Shown here: piece by piece, positions 1 to 23,782 of the stretch | Position numbering within the stretch: position 1 is the first letter of the stretch | How the letters are laid out: each line of letters opens with the position of its first letter | Assembly (NCBI GenBank): GCA_949318235.1 | Contig: OX439137.1 | Span: forward strand, 18,853,298-18,917,297 | Direction: 5' to 3' | DNA from: Ecdyonurus torrentis | Lineage: Eukaryota > Arthropoda > Insecta > Ephemeroptera > Heptageniidae | DNA: 64,000 nucleotides | Position numbers and translations under genes: made by a program | Notes under the pieces: generated by a model | Database searches by the model: none | What the model saw: the letters and a program-made list of their open reading frames with translations, nothing else | Told to the model about the DNA's origin: nothing

Positions 1-154
1 ATGTATAGCATGTAATTTATGTTGAATTGATTTATTATATGCTTTGTTTAATGTATAGCAAAATTTGTTCTATACATATAATGACATAAATGCAGCAAAT
101 GTACTATACAATAATAATTAAAATTAAAATAAATAAAATTCTGCGATGACTTAC

Positions 155-233
155 TGACAATTTTGCTCCGAAGCTTGAGCGACGATTACTTGAATTGCCG
201 AGCGGATTTCACCAACAATTTCTTCGATTGTAG
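155..233 (-). CDS. AFMID: AFMID coding exon 5
   Basis: 79 bases with phase-1 entry; encodes TIEEIVGEIRSAIQVIVAQ and six more residues. This matches the helix that follows the APxG/H segment in AFMID proteins and precedes the GHSAG nucleophile. Acceptor TATTTAG, donor GTAAGT at 149-154, so the gene continues beyond base 1. Confidence 0.82.
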
Positions 234-234
234 C

Positions 235-313
<79 letters not shown>

Positions 314-829
314 AATAATTTACATAATTATAACACAAATAAAACACCAATTTTTTTATCATCAATTTGAATAATTTTCATTTTTAATGTATTACTCATA
401 ATGACCAGTGTAGGAAAAATGTATTTATATTAAATAAATAATAATAAAATAATAATAACAATGACAATAAAAACTGAATAAAATAATATATAATTTAAAC
501 ATTTGTAATGATAAACTATATTTTATTTTCATTTTTATCATAACACTATAATTATGTTGAATAAAACATTAGAAACTACATAGGAATAATGTTATATGTA
601 TTCTTGTATATTATGGTTACTATAAGATAATGCTGAGCGAGCGCATACAGATCAAACTCTTACCGTGAGGTGCCAGGGTGTATCCAACCACGGCTACCCT
701 GACCCCAGCCCTGGTCAAGGGTAGCACAGGGTATGCGGAGATGTCGCGAGATAACTGCTGCCAATATCCTCCGTGTATGTATATGAACATCGGGGCGTCT
801 GAGCAATCAATATACCAATCAATTAGTCG

Positions 830-865
<36 letters not shown>

Positions 866-3412
866 ATCAATCAATCAATCAATCAATCAACCAATCAATC
901 GATAAATTAGTCCATCAATCAGTCATTCAATCGATCAATTTTTCATTCAATCAATCGATGAATCAATAGATCCATTATTCCATCTATTAATCGATTAATT
1001 AATCAATTAGTCAATATATCAATAAATTGATCAAATACATCAATAAATTATTCATTCAATAAAATAGCTAATTAGTCAATAAATCAATCGATCAATTTGT
1101 TATTCAATCGATTGATCGCAATCAATTGATCAATGGCTGAATTGCTGAATCAATAAATAAATGATTGATACGCATAAAAAATAAAATAAAATAAAGTAAA
1201 TATATATGATGGTTGCAGTAACCACTAGATAGATGTTTGCAGCAACACAAAATGTCATCAACACGTACTTGCGGGCAGAGAGTCACCTCCATAAAGGTCA
1301 AATTTGTGTGTGTCACGTGGTCCATATCTCAGGCCAAGTTGGTTAGGGACGCTGCTTCGAGCCTTCTCACTCTCTGTATTAGCAGAACAAACATTATTAT
1401 GGACTGACACCTTGTAGTCAAAGTTTAGAGAAATCAGGACATGCTTAGTAACTAATTTCAATTTTAGCAATATATAGATCCCTTGCACATCCTTGCGCTT
1501 TGTCGCCATGTTTTTGTGGTGTCTATACATTGTCCAGTATAAGGAAAACATCATTTCTTCTAATTTTTCACATAAAAAGAGTTTATTTCAACGGAATGAA
1601 TTTTTCTCATATTCTTCGAGCTTATTAGGAGCTAGAAACAAGACTTTGATTGAGCTTTGGAGCTTCTTTTGCTATTAAAAATATAAAAATGACGTTTTTC
1701 CTATGCTGGCCTATGTATTCCTGACCAATGAAATGGTGACTCTTAAATATGAGTGCAAGGGGTCTATAGAGACATTAGACAATCAGGAGACGGCACTGAC
1801 ATAAAGGTCATCTTTATATAGTTTTATGTTCATTGTGGCCTCTGGTATAGGACTTGCTTTGTCAAATTTTGGATTTAATTGTGAATTTCTCGCTTCTGAA
1901 TTGTTAAAACAAAACACGTTAAATCGCACATTATCATAAAGTAAAAAGCACACACAACTCAAACTTATATAGGACGTGAACGAGCCACAGTAAAGCAAAC
2001 GAGGTGAAAACTGTGCTGAAAGTCGACTCCAAATGAGGGTCCGCCTTAAATTTCAGTTATTCAAAGCTGAATTTTTAAAGTATCATAGTATCAAATAATA
2101 TTTATATAAATATATGTATAATTTCTTTTACCATATGATATTTGGAAGGTCGCCAATAATGGTGTTCGTAAACCTGTTTGGGGCATGCTCCAAAAATGCG
2201 CAATTGCATTTAAAAAGCATTGGCTGATTGTCATTTTTTTGTGTTCTGGAACACGAAGAACAGGGTTTACGAACACCATTAATGAGAAACTGTAACTTCT
2301 CTCATTTGGAGTCAACTTTGCGCACATATTTTTCACCTCGTTCCTTCACTATGGCTCGTTCACGTCCTAAATACTTCTTGAGTTTTGCTTTTTACTTTTA
2401 TGATGATGATGTGCAACTTAACGTGTTTTAACAACTCAGAAGTGAGCAAGTAAGTTAAGTAAGCCCTATATAGGGTGTGTGCGCATGACGTCATAATAAA
2501 TGCACTTTGATGCCATATAATTGACCAACGAATAATATTGCTTAGCATAGGACTAAAACGTGAGTTTTCGATATTTTCTTTGGAAAAAAAGTAATTTTTT
2601 GTCATTATTATTTTTCTCACATACTTGAAAACCTAATTCGACTTAAACAGCATCAATTCTCTCAAAAAAAAATCTAAGTATTTTTAAACTGGCAAAATAT
2701 GCCATTTTCCCATTCCGGCTCATGTTATTTAGTACTCACTTATGGCGTCCACTTTAACATGAATGAAACCACCCTATACCAGGTCAAAATTAACATAAAA
2801 CTAATGACCCTTTCCAGTGATTGACCTGATGACCTTTGCCAATTTAAAGTGCTGATTATGCGAAGTTGGTCTATTCATGCAATAATTAGATTTTTTTTTT
2901 TTAGCAGTTTTTCAATATGCTCTATCACTTTTTTTATATATATTTTAATGCAAAAAACTATATCGCTTTTCAATTTTTTTTAAATCATGCAGTATACTAT
3001 CAAAATATATAATATATAATTATTATAAAGTGAAAAAAAATATAATAAAAATAAATAAATAAAAAAAATTTAAAAATAAAAAAATAAAAATATAATATAT
3101 ATATTTAAAAAAATAATAATAACAAATAAAAGTAAACAAACCTTCAGTCACAAAAGTCACGTGATGTTCGATCACCTCGTCAGGTCCAAATCTTTTTGAC
3201 CACCGACTTGGTGAATACAAATGTTCAAACTCCTGCAATAGTCGACTTGCGTAAGAAAATTTTCAATATGTTATAAAATTTTGTAATCATATAATTATGA
3301 TGATTAGTGTAAAAAATTGCAATAATGGAAATTTGTGTAATGAAAATCTTCAATTAATTGTAAATTACTCGAGAGAGGTGAAATAAGATGTCATACTTAC
3401 GTTGTCGATCAT
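155..3412 (-). CDS. AFMID: Kynurenine formamidase (arylformamidase), 5' five coding exons, partial
   Basis: Arylformamidase hydrolyses N-formyl-kynurenine to kynurenine plus formate in the cytosol, the second step of tryptophan breakdown; it is an alpha/beta-hydrolase. Five coding exons (3401-3412, 3142-3232, 1269-1373, 664-798, 155-233) join in frame with GT-AG introns of phases 0,1,1,1 and give 140 residues plus two bases of the next codon. The N-terminal YSPSRW motif (residues 10-15), a LRYGP stretch (about 49-53) and the oxyanion-hole motif HGGYW (78-82) followed by a YTLAPH segment are all diagnostic of the family. The nucleophile serine motif (GHSAG) and the rest of the catalytic triad should be encoded left of base 1. 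The start ATG at 3410-3412 has A at -3. The gene diverges from GYS. Identification is by motif and order; family length is about 300 residues, so roughly half is present. Confidence 0.9.
236..308. repeat. (TA)n microsatellite
   Basis: About 36 TA units inside AFMID intron 4, directly upstream (in transcript sense) of the exon 5 acceptor TTTAG. Confidence 0.98.
664..798 (-). CDS. AFMID: AFMID coding exon 4 (HGGYW oxyanion motif)
   Basis: 135 bases, phase 1 at both ends. Encodes APMFIYIHGGYWQQ through GYTLAPH. HGGYW is the alpha/beta-hydrolase oxyanion motif of formamidases. Acceptor TTGCTCAG, donor GTAAGA. Confidence 0.93.
805..960. repeat. (ATCA)n tetranucleotide tract
   Basis: Imperfect ATCA/TGAT repeat starting right next to the AFMID exon 4 acceptor. 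It decays into ATCA-rich sequence out to about 1140. Confidence 0.95.
1269..1373 (-). CDS. AFMID: AFMID coding exon 3
   Basis: 105 bases, phase 1 at both ends. Encodes SEKARSSVPNQLGLRYGP and the following KFDLYGGDSLPA, the strand leading to the oxyanion loop. Acceptor AATACAG, donor GTACGT. Confidence 0.88.
1473..1768 (+). mobile_element. Family A MITE, copy 1 (AFMID intron 2)
   Basis: About 300 bp with terminal inverted repeats reading TATAGACCCCTTGCAC in consensus. Interior begins CATCCTTGCGCTTTGTCGCC and ends with CCTATGCTGGCCTATG. Other copies: 59517, 61106, 63965 and (reversed, nested) 26153. No coding capacity. Confidence 0.9.
2157..2282. mobile_element. Family C mini-MITE, copy 1
   Basis: About 110-125 bp foldback with TIR TAATGCTGTTCGTAAACC in consensus (here TAATGGTGTTCG). 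Interior has TGCGCATT and a CGATCGTCATTTT-like stretch. Other copies: 24540, 27440, 30421, 41488, 41604, 54704. Confidence 0.88.
2469..2778 (+). mobile_element. Family B MITE, copy 1
   Basis: About 310 bp with TIR TATAGGGTG; carries GCATGACGTCAT near the left end (CRE octamer at 2486) and ACATGAATGAAACC at the right. In AFMID intron 2. Other copies: 8023, 32159, 57248, 60136, 62697. Confidence 0.9.
3142..3232 (-). CDS. AFMID: AFMID coding exon 2
   Basis: Residues 5-34, beginning EFEHLYSPSRWSKRF. Acceptor TTGCAG at 3233-3238, donor GTTTGT at 3136-3141 (non-consensus but GT). The YSPSRW motif is the family's N-terminal signature. Confidence 0.88.
3401..3412 (-). CDS. AFMID: AFMID coding exon 1 (12 coding bases)
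   Basis: Encodes only MIDN, followed by a perfect GTAAGT donor (3395-3400). It joins in phase 0 to exon 2. Chosen because it supplies a start codon in the right phase just upstream of the YSPSRW exon. The 5' UTR and transcription start are not resolved. Confidence 0.75.
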
Positions 3413-4924
3413 CTTTGTGCCGGAAATTTTGAACTTATCTTAGCGGGGTCAAATTTCATAGTAGATTGTAGATAAGGCTTATTTTATCTATAAAACAATA
3501 TAAATTTGAGCTTTAAATCATCGTAATATCAAATTTCAACTTATAGTGCAGTAAAGGTGATTTTTATATTAATAATAATACAATTTTAAGCCTTTTAAGT
3601 TCTGCATATTAAATTTCATATTATTGACTTATTTCATAAGGTTTATTTTTATATGTTTTATTATACTAAATTGATCTTAATTAACGTTTAACTTTGAAGG
3701 TTAAATGATATGGCCTCTTATATAATCTTATTATTTTTTTCAACGTTTTCAAGTACTTTCTTTTCTATTATTCTATCGCAATAAATCTATAAATATTAAA
3801 ATAACAATTTTAATTAATAATTAATGGTTATTTGCGATTTTACGATTTTAAAAGGAACATTCTTAAAAATTATTTCAAGAACCAGTTTTAAAATATTTTA
3901 CTTCTTTGAACTTCTTTCGTTTCAAAAATTTTACGTACTCGCGCGCCATCTATTGGCAAAAATATTAAACCTCAAAATCACGTTTTTCCAGTTTATTTTC
4001 TTTAAATGCACTTAAATCCGTTTTTACTTGTATTATTTTGAAAAATAATTTTTAATTTTGATGAAACACGATATTTTGAAAAGTTTTTCAATGCTCTGTG
4101 AATTTTAATTATCAAAAATATAAATTAACTCCAAATTTAAGTCAAATTGTAAGCTTTTGCCATCTAGCGTCAAATTTTTAAACTATCTTCTGTATACCAT
4201 AGGAGTGAGTGGCAATAATGTATAAAACTGTGTGTTATTTTGAGTGGCATAATAGATATACCGAAATATTTCAGATTTTGAATAAAACTTTATTTTACTA
4301 ATTTTGCCTTGTTTTCAGAATTACAAAGAGGTTAAACATGATTAAAAATCATTATTTAAATATTACTGTATTTTATAAGAGTAAATAAATGTTAAAAAGC
4401 GTTATTTTATTTAAAATATTCGTAAATCATGATCATTATAAATCATCAAAATCATGATCAAAATGACGTGACGACGAAACGCCCTTGAAAAATCTTGTCA
4501 AAGTCATATTAGAAAACTTGGATTTAGAATCCAGTTTTTGTAATATTTAAGCGTGTGGCAGTGAATTTGGAGTTACAAATAACTTAAAGTAAATTCCCGT
4601 AAGTATTTTTACATAATTTATAATAAAAATAAGCCTCATTTAGGCTAAATAACATAAAATTAAAGTCGGCATGGTGACTTTTAAAACATTTTTTTTTCTT
4701 TTTTTGTATCATATATTTTTTTTTATGAGATTTATTTTTAACTTTATTTTAACAACATATTTTATGTTAAAAACAGATTTTGATAATTTGAAGTGTTTGA
4801 AATTGCCGTTAATTCATCTTTAAGCTGTTGTAGCGATTATTATTACAAACTCGTGGCTGAAATACGGATTTGTCTTTTTGGAACCAAAACCGGCATTCTG
4901 AAAATTTAGATCCTTAATTTCTTG

Positions 4925-5060
4925 TGTTTTGAGATAAACGAAGGAATTTAACATTGTAGAAGCCTCTTTTTTATAAAAGTGTATATAGTGTGTTTGTGAG
5001 GAAACTACTGTATCAAGGTCTGAATTATTTAAATGAGGATTACTGGACACACTTTTACGT
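4925..5060 (+). repeat. Family Z solo unit, diverged
   Basis: AATTTAACATTGTAGAAGCC and TGTGTTTGTGAGGAAACTAC are clear; spacing differs slightly. Confidence 0.8.
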
Positions 5061-5118
5061 GTTTTTAAAAGCTCGACTGTTATTTTTTTATTCTTATTTA
5101 TTTTCGAGTGTGAAATTG

Positions 5119-5335
5119 ATTCACAGTAGATGGTACAGTAGTCCATCTCCTATAGCGGGAATGTCAGATCGAATGCGCGCCATAATTCCGACTGGGTGAA
5201 GGTGACAGAACTAGAAGCCGTAATTTGAAGTAATGTTACGTGTAGTTCTGACAACTTCACCCAGTCGGAATTATGGCGCGCATTCGATCTGACATTCCCG
5301 CTATAGGAGATGGACTACTGTATAATTTACTGTGA
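5119..5335. mobile_element. Foldback element Q
   Basis: About 85-bp near-perfect inverted arms (left arm includes GCGGGAATGTCAGATCGAAT and TTCCGACTGGGTGAAG) around a 50-bp loop. Single copy in the window. Confidence 0.88.
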
Positions 5336-5482
5336 AATTGATTATGATATATAAAATTTAAATTATGTATATTTTGGTTATGTATAAATATATTTAACTG
5401 TATAATGAGCATTGTGGTATACATATAAGTAACACGATATTACTGCAGTATGTATAATATACACGCTTGAGTAATTTTTGAG

Positions 5483-5836
5483 GTGCATAATATCATAGAG
5501 AAACAGTATAGAGAAGCTACTCAATAGGGAGTTCATGTCGCTAAAATCATTGGAGGGGAGGCAGTGTTTACAGTCGATTTCAGTGAGTTCCGCTCCTTTG
5601 GAGTAGATGGCGTTGCATTATTTTTCGTTCTTATTTCGGCCCGGGGCGCTCCTCAGGAGCGCCCCGGGCTCGGCTCCCCGAAATAAGAACGAAAAATAAT
5701 GCAACGCCATCTACTCCAAAGGAGCGGAACTCACTGAAATCGACTGTAAACACTGCCTCCCCTCCAATGATTTTAGCGACATGAACTCCCTATTGAGTAG
5801 CTTCTCTATACTGTTTCTCTATGATAATATGCACTG
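5483..5836. mobile_element. Foldback element P, 354-bp near-perfect palindrome
   Basis: Arms of about 165 bp meet at GCGCTCCTCAGGAGCGC with a one-base loop. Right arm has nine extra bases (CTCGGCTCC region). Single copy; GC-rich centre in very AT-rich surroundings. Confidence 0.92.
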
Positions 5837-6672
5837 TCTATATTTTACCGGTATCATATTTTACCTTGCATATTTGCATGTTATCGAAATCGAAAGGCAT
5901 TTTTGCATATTCCGATGTTTTTGTATATGCAAAAATTATGCTAATAATATATTATATAATTTATATAGAACACATTAGCCCAAATTTTGTTTTTTAAAGT
6001 TTTCAGCAAAGAATCGGAAAATATACATAATTACTGCAGTACTGCAGTACTGTATTTTTATGTGGGCGTTTTCACTTTTTTGTTAAAATTACTTTATTTG
6101 CGCATAGACACCATGTTTATATAATTAATACATATGTCCTAAATATAAAAACAATAATAGGGATAATAATAATAATAAAAAAATAATAATAATTTGCATT
6201 TTAAGACGTATTACGGTTTACGGTACGTAAAAAAAAAAAATACCTCTTGGTTTTGGCTGAAAGTGTCTGTTATATAGTGTCCCACTTACTAAATCGTCCT
6301 TTGAGTGTCCCTCCTTTTAAAAAAAATTAATTATAAGGCATCTAAAAAAATAAAAAAATAATAACAAAAAATAATAATACAGTATGTAATAATGAAAAAT
6401 AAAAAAGGAAGTAAGATTTTCTTTTCCAATAGCTATTAGATGCCTAATGTATTACCTTATAGAATTCATTTTCATAAAATATTGCATGATATTCATATAT
6501 CCTGCATAATATATCCATATAAACCACCCCTATATATTAATTGTAATGCACTATAACAGCATGACGGGTATAGACCAAAAATGACAAGACATTTCTCACA
6601 TACCCTGCTAAACAGTCTTGTTGTATGTTTGCATGCATATGTCCACAGTGTCCGTCCACACACTGTCCTAAA

Positions 6673-18916
<12,244 letters not shown>

Positions 18917-18931
18917 ACCTCTAGCAGTCAT

Positions 18932-19180
18932 CAACTAGCGCCATCCTATATCTACTTACTTTACACATAGTGGAGGAAACGTGAACTAAACCTGATCATA
19001 ACAGTTTCTATACTGTACCCTCTTTTTAAAATCTAATTTTTACAACTAGCGCCATCCTATATCTACTTACTTTACACATAGTGGAGGAAACTTGAAGTAA
19101 TCCTCATCAAGTGGCGAAAATTACGGGTTCTATACTGTACCCTCGTTTTAAAATCTTATTTTTTACAACTAGCGCCACAA
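18932..19180 (+). repeat. Tandem repeat just after the GYS stop codon
   Basis: CAACTAGCGCCATCCTATAT recurs at 18932 and 19043, with a partial third at 19166; unit 111-123 bp. Probably in the 3' UTR. Confidence 0.9.
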
Positions 19181-19392
19181 TTTTAAATATAATTAATATA
19201 AGTAGAACTTAATACAAAGCTCAAATTATGAATTAACTTTAAAAAAAACGTCTTCTTTTTGTCCTCAAATGAGGTTTTCTTGTGTGATCACATGGTTGGA
19301 TTGCCGCGAAATTGCTCAAGTTTGAATGTGATTGGTCATTGAGTGGTGGTCCAGCCTTGTGATTGGCTGAGAACTTGTGTATTGTTGTTATT

Positions 19393-19473
19393 AGAGAACT
19401 TAAGCAGAGAAATGACATAGCCATGTTTTAGGAAGAACTGCATATCAGTTCTTCCGAATAGAAATGTCGTAGT

Positions 19474-19514
<41 letters not shown>

Positions 19515-20096
19515 CATGCGACTATGAGCTCTATGAAAAGAACAGGTAAGATTCAAGGTCGCATCACAAAAAAAAAAAAAAACTTTACGACATTTCTATC
19601 CGGAAGACTTGATATGCAATAAAGCAAACCTACATTACTTTATTTCAACCAATAGCAGCACAGAGCAGTCAATTCTGAGGAACCAATCAGAGCAAAGGCG
19701 CTAAAAGTGTACTTGCGCTAGAGAACTGAAACAGAGAAGCGACATCCCCATGTTTTAGGCAGACTGCAACACTCAACAGTTTTGACTTGGCAACTTTGCA
19801 TTTTGAAGCACCAATCAGAGGCCAGAAGTGGTCAATTTAAGGCACCAATCAGAGAGCGCGCTATAGCAATTTTGTCTGCAGTGTTGCCAAGTTTAAAGAA
19901 ATGAGTGTTGCAGGTCTGCCTAACATATTGGGATGTCGCTTCTCTGTTAAAGTTCTCTAACTTACATGCGCTCTGATTGGTGGCTCAGAATGGCTAGCTG
20001 TTCTGTGCTGCCATTGGTTGAAATAAAGTGATGCAGGTACTGTATGCAGGTCTGCCTAAAACATGAGGGTGTCACTTCTCAGTTAAAGTTCTCTAG
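19393..20096. mobile_element. Family K foldback elements, one inside another
   Basis: Outer arms TTAGAGAACTTAAGCAGAG and AGTTAAAGTTCTCTA; an inner copy at about 19711-19960 has TAGAGAACTGAAACAGAG and GTTAAAGTTCTCTA. Rich in CCAAT/ATTGG pentamers. Confidence 0.8.
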
Positions 20097-20178
20097 TGGT
20101 TGTATATGACAGAATCTTGTTAAATATGTTTTCATATATTCTGATTTTTTTTGGCATAACATTTCATAAAAACTCTGA

Positions 20179-20179
<1 letters not shown>

Positions 20180-20243
<64 letters not shown>
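20180..20243. repeat. A(64) homopolymer
   Basis: The longest of some thirty poly(A)/poly(T) tracts of 20 bp or more in the window. Confidence 0.98.
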
Positions 20244-20245
<2 letters not shown>

Positions 20246-21113
20246 AAATTTAATTTTCATAAAATTTTAAAGTATTTAAATGCACAAAATTTTGTGTTGT
20301 GTAAAAAGTTTAAATATATATGAGAATATATTTAAATACTAGAAACTTTATTTAAATTGATAGGTTTACTTATGTGTATCCTCTATTTAGATAACAAAAA
20401 TATTCATTGATATTATAACTACCCTATAATAGGGTCTGCACAAATTGGGCCATGTTTTTAAGTGTTGGTTGACACTTTGGGACAGAATTATAGAGATATA
20501 GAACCCAGGTGACCCAATTAAAATAGGTTGTTATTTTAAGTGGTAACTTACCACTTAAAACACCGACCAATATCTCCTATACATTGTGCCATTTAAATCT
20601 TAAGAATCCCCCCTATTTTTTAGATTATATACCAGGAGTTTTTGTCCCTTTAAGAAATGTATCTTCCTACCTTCATCGTTGCACAAACCAGTTATGCTCG
20701 TTCAGATACTTGCCCGGTGTGGGTTAATTTAACTAGAAATTAAATTTAAAAATTAATTCACTAAAAATTTAAGCCCTAGCATTTTTTGTTTAGCAAACTC
20801 TATTTTTTATTATTATTATTTTTTTAATATAAAAAATGACCTTTTAATTTATAGGTGTAATCCTATGGATTACTCCTGCAAATTTTTAACATGGAATCTT
20901 ATGAAAAAGTTAGTCCAGTTATTGGTTTAAGGTCTCTAGATTAAACCTCTAGATCTGGTATTAGGAGCCCAGAAATCTGTGGTATTTCAGGCCTGATAAG
21001 ACAGCTTGTTGTCAAGATAAGGGAAAGAGCCAGTCTTTACAATGGGACATTGGCATCAAAGTTTTATTGTAAATCAATAGAAAATGAGGATTTTTTTTTT
21101 TTTTTTTTTTTTT

Positions 21114-21745
21114 TTTTGAGGTTATTTTACTTTATGTATTATTCTAAAAGAAAACATTGTCCTGAATTGATAAGAGTGGGAATTTCTAATTTAAAAGTTG
21201 ATAAAGTATTATTAAAATAATAGACCAGAGAAAAACATAAGCATTTATATCACAAAACACTTGATGGGACTTCCATAAATAACTTTAGTTTGTCTCAAAA
21301 CACAACATTAGCCCCGTAGCAGTGAACAGAAAATTTTGATTTATGCAACCCGCACAATATTTTCATACTAATTTTTGCATGTTTCTGACGTCATAAACAT
21401 GAATAGTCACGCAAATTACATACTTTACAGTATTTCACGCTTTCTCGTGGGGCTGAATTAACATTCTGGTAAAAATTGTCAACAGTTATGAAGATCCCAT
21501 TTCGTGTTTATTCATTAAAAAACACATGTTGTTTTATGTGGTCTATAGCTTTAATTAATTTGTGAAAGTGATAAAATGACGTCACAGTCGGCAGTTCATG
21601 TATGTGAGCAAAGGAAAATAGTTACCAATGGTGGCATCAGTTTGCGACTTTCAAAAATTGATTTAAAATATACAATCAACTCCAAAATTAGAAGTATATA
21701 TCAATTTAGGGCAATTTCCTTTTTTAGAATACGAAATAATAATAA
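21114..21745. mobile_element. Family L foldback, copy 1, with nested family D
   Basis: Arms TATTCTAAAAGAAAACATTG and the inverse ending in GAATACGAAATAA; CRE octamer at 21577. Other copies: 24345, 27348, 56311. Confidence 0.82.
21212..21554 (-). mobile_element. Family D MITE, copy 3, nested in family L
   Basis: TTAA at both ends. The uninterrupted family-L paralogue at 24345 reads TTTTTAATTAATTT at the same point, so a TTAA duplication is directly visible. CRE octamer at 21386. Confidence 0.88.
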
Positions 21746-22496
21746 CCCCCAATTTTTTTTTTTTATTTATTTATTTTTTATTATTATTATTTTTTTTAGT
21801 TTTCTTCATTTTTCAGTTCTTTAGAATTTATGTCAATAAAAAATCTAGGACTAAAATTTTGTAAATTAAAAAGAAGTGAACGTTAACCTATTAAATTGTG
21901 CCATAAAATAAATATTGGTAAAAGGTTTATATTAATTAATATTGCTTTAAAAAAAAAAAAAAAAACTACTATTTAATTCTTGGTATTGGTTTTTAATTAG
22001 TATTAAAAATTTTACATAATCAAAAAGTGGTAACGGGTATATTTTTAAAAAAAAAATGTTATATATATTTTTTTTTTTGCCATATTTTAAAAACACATGA
22101 GTCTTTACAACTCACAAATATGTTAAAATTAACCACACAGAAAGTTGAAACACAAAGTGATATTTTACTCTTTCTTTGTATGTGGTTTTGAGTTGTCAGA
22201 ACTCAAAGTGTTTTAGTGAAAAATACTCAATTTTAAGAAAAATGGAAATTTTTAAAATGTTGAAATTTTCATTTTTTTAAAAAGAAAATACTTGTAAAGT
22301 GTTTGTTTTTGCTCAATTTTTATTGAAGTTGCCTTTCTGAAAAATAATGTGTGGGAAAAAAAAGTGAATTTTAATTTCTTTGAAATTCTTGATAAGCTTG
22401 TTTGTAAACTTTTTTCTATGGAAAAAAAAGAGAGAGAGAGAGAGAGAGAAGAGAGAGAAGAAGAAAAGAAAAAAAGTTTTTTTTTTGATGCAGTTA

Positions 22497-22652
22497 CAGA
22501 CACACAATAAGCCTTAAGTGCTGAACACAATGAAATGAAAATATACCTGAAAGTGTTACAATTGGTCAAAATATTGTAATGACAACTTTTCGACCAATTA
22601 CAGCACGCCTCTAAAGATTTTCAGTTTATTCAGCACATTATGGTATGGAGTC
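22497..22652. mobile_element. Family V foldback, copy 1
   Basis: AAGTGCTGAACACAATGAAA arm and its inverse, centre AATTGGTCAAAATATTG. Copy 2 at 57776. Confidence 0.75.
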
Positions 22653-23141
22653 AAATAATTTTTATACCATTTGATTTAAAAAAATATATAAATAGGCCTA
22701 TATATATATATCAAAAGAATAAAAAAAAATTAAAAAAAAAATTCAAAATTCAAAAAATCAAAATTAAAAATAAATTTTTTGTCTGTTTAAAACTTTTACT
22801 TTCCATTTTTTTTTTATAAGAACGGCATTATTAAGAAAAAATAACTTTTTTTTTCTGTGCATACTTTGACTAGAAAGGTGACTTCTTATAATCTAAAGCT
22901 TGTTTTGCTGCCATATATTGCTCTTGTTTCTAATTGTTATGTTTTATTTCTCAGCTTTATTTTCATAGTTGTATTGTAATATGTAAAATACTTTCAACTT
23001 TATCAAAATAGATTTCTAATGTATGTTATATGTTTTTTAAAATAAAATTGTTACACAATCAAATCAACCTTGTTTAATGGATATCTATTGCTTTTATTGA
23101 CCCCTTAAAGTTATACAATTTCTGTAGCATAAATATTATTA

Positions 23142-23545
23142 TACCTCCTGCAGTTGTCTGGTATCGTAGTGTGGTAATAGGAGATTATAATGCAATAGGA
23201 GGTACCGTATATAAAATCGCCTGGGGCTATGTCAAATTCCGAAGGTAAATCTAGCGTATACCTCCTGTAGTAGGCTGATATCATAATAACAAGTGCAGAA
23301 AATTGTCTTTATTCAGCTAAATTTGAAATTTTAGTAATAGGAGAACATAACTCAATAAGAGGTACCTATTTAAAATCGCTTGGGGCTACATCAAGTTCCC
23401 TAGGGAAATCTAGCGTATACCTCCTGTAGTAGTCTGATATCGTAATAATAAGTGCAGAAAATAGTACTTTTAGTCAGCTAATTTTTGAATTTTTAGTATT
23501 AGGAGATCATAACTCAATAAGAGGTATGCTATAGCCTGGGGCTGT
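23142..23545 (+). repeat. Tandem repeat, three units of 117-159 bp
   Basis: Units start TACCTCCTG at 23142, 23259 and 23418, each containing TAGGAG and CAATARGAGGTA near the middle and GGGGCT near the end. Confidence 0.9.
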
Positions 23546-23637
23546 GAAAGAGGGCGGTGCCAAGAAAATAGTCATTTGGAGAGGCCATAAAGAAAGGGGC
23601 TTCCAATTTTTAGTCCAAATTCAAACAGTACCTTCAT

Positions 23638-23782
23638 TTTACCCAGTTTTACATACATACATACATATCATGACGCTATAATCCCTTTCAGGGTAAGCCA
23701 AAAACACAGATGTTTTATCCTGACCCAGTGATAGACCTCCACAACTTCCTATCCTGACATACTTCACTTGCTTCCTCCAGTC
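23638..23782 (-). repeat. Family W repeat, copy 1
   Basis: CTATAATCCCTTTCAGGGTAA and GTGATAGACCTCCACAACTT; inverse copy at 40217-40333. Confidence 0.78.

Larger units (their letters stand above)
3413..6672. other. Intergenic interval between divergent AFMID and GYS
   Basis: 3.3 kb between two start codons; both promoters should lie here. It is AT-rich, with two long foldback elements (5119-5335, 5483-5836), a single diverged copy of the 124-bp satellite unit at about 4925-5060, and no credible open reading frame. No TATA box or CpG-rich island could be assigned. Confidence 0.6.

Noticed and set aside
678..905. Plus-strand open frame with Ser/Ile/Asn repeats
   Set aside because: Antisense of AFMID exon 4 running into the ATCA tetranucleotide.
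6625..6672. Upstream in-frame ATG giving 16 extra residues to GYS
   Set aside because: The extra peptide is Cys/Pro-rich and unlike glycogen synthase, and a splice-acceptor-like CACAG lies in it; the 6673 ATG was preferred.
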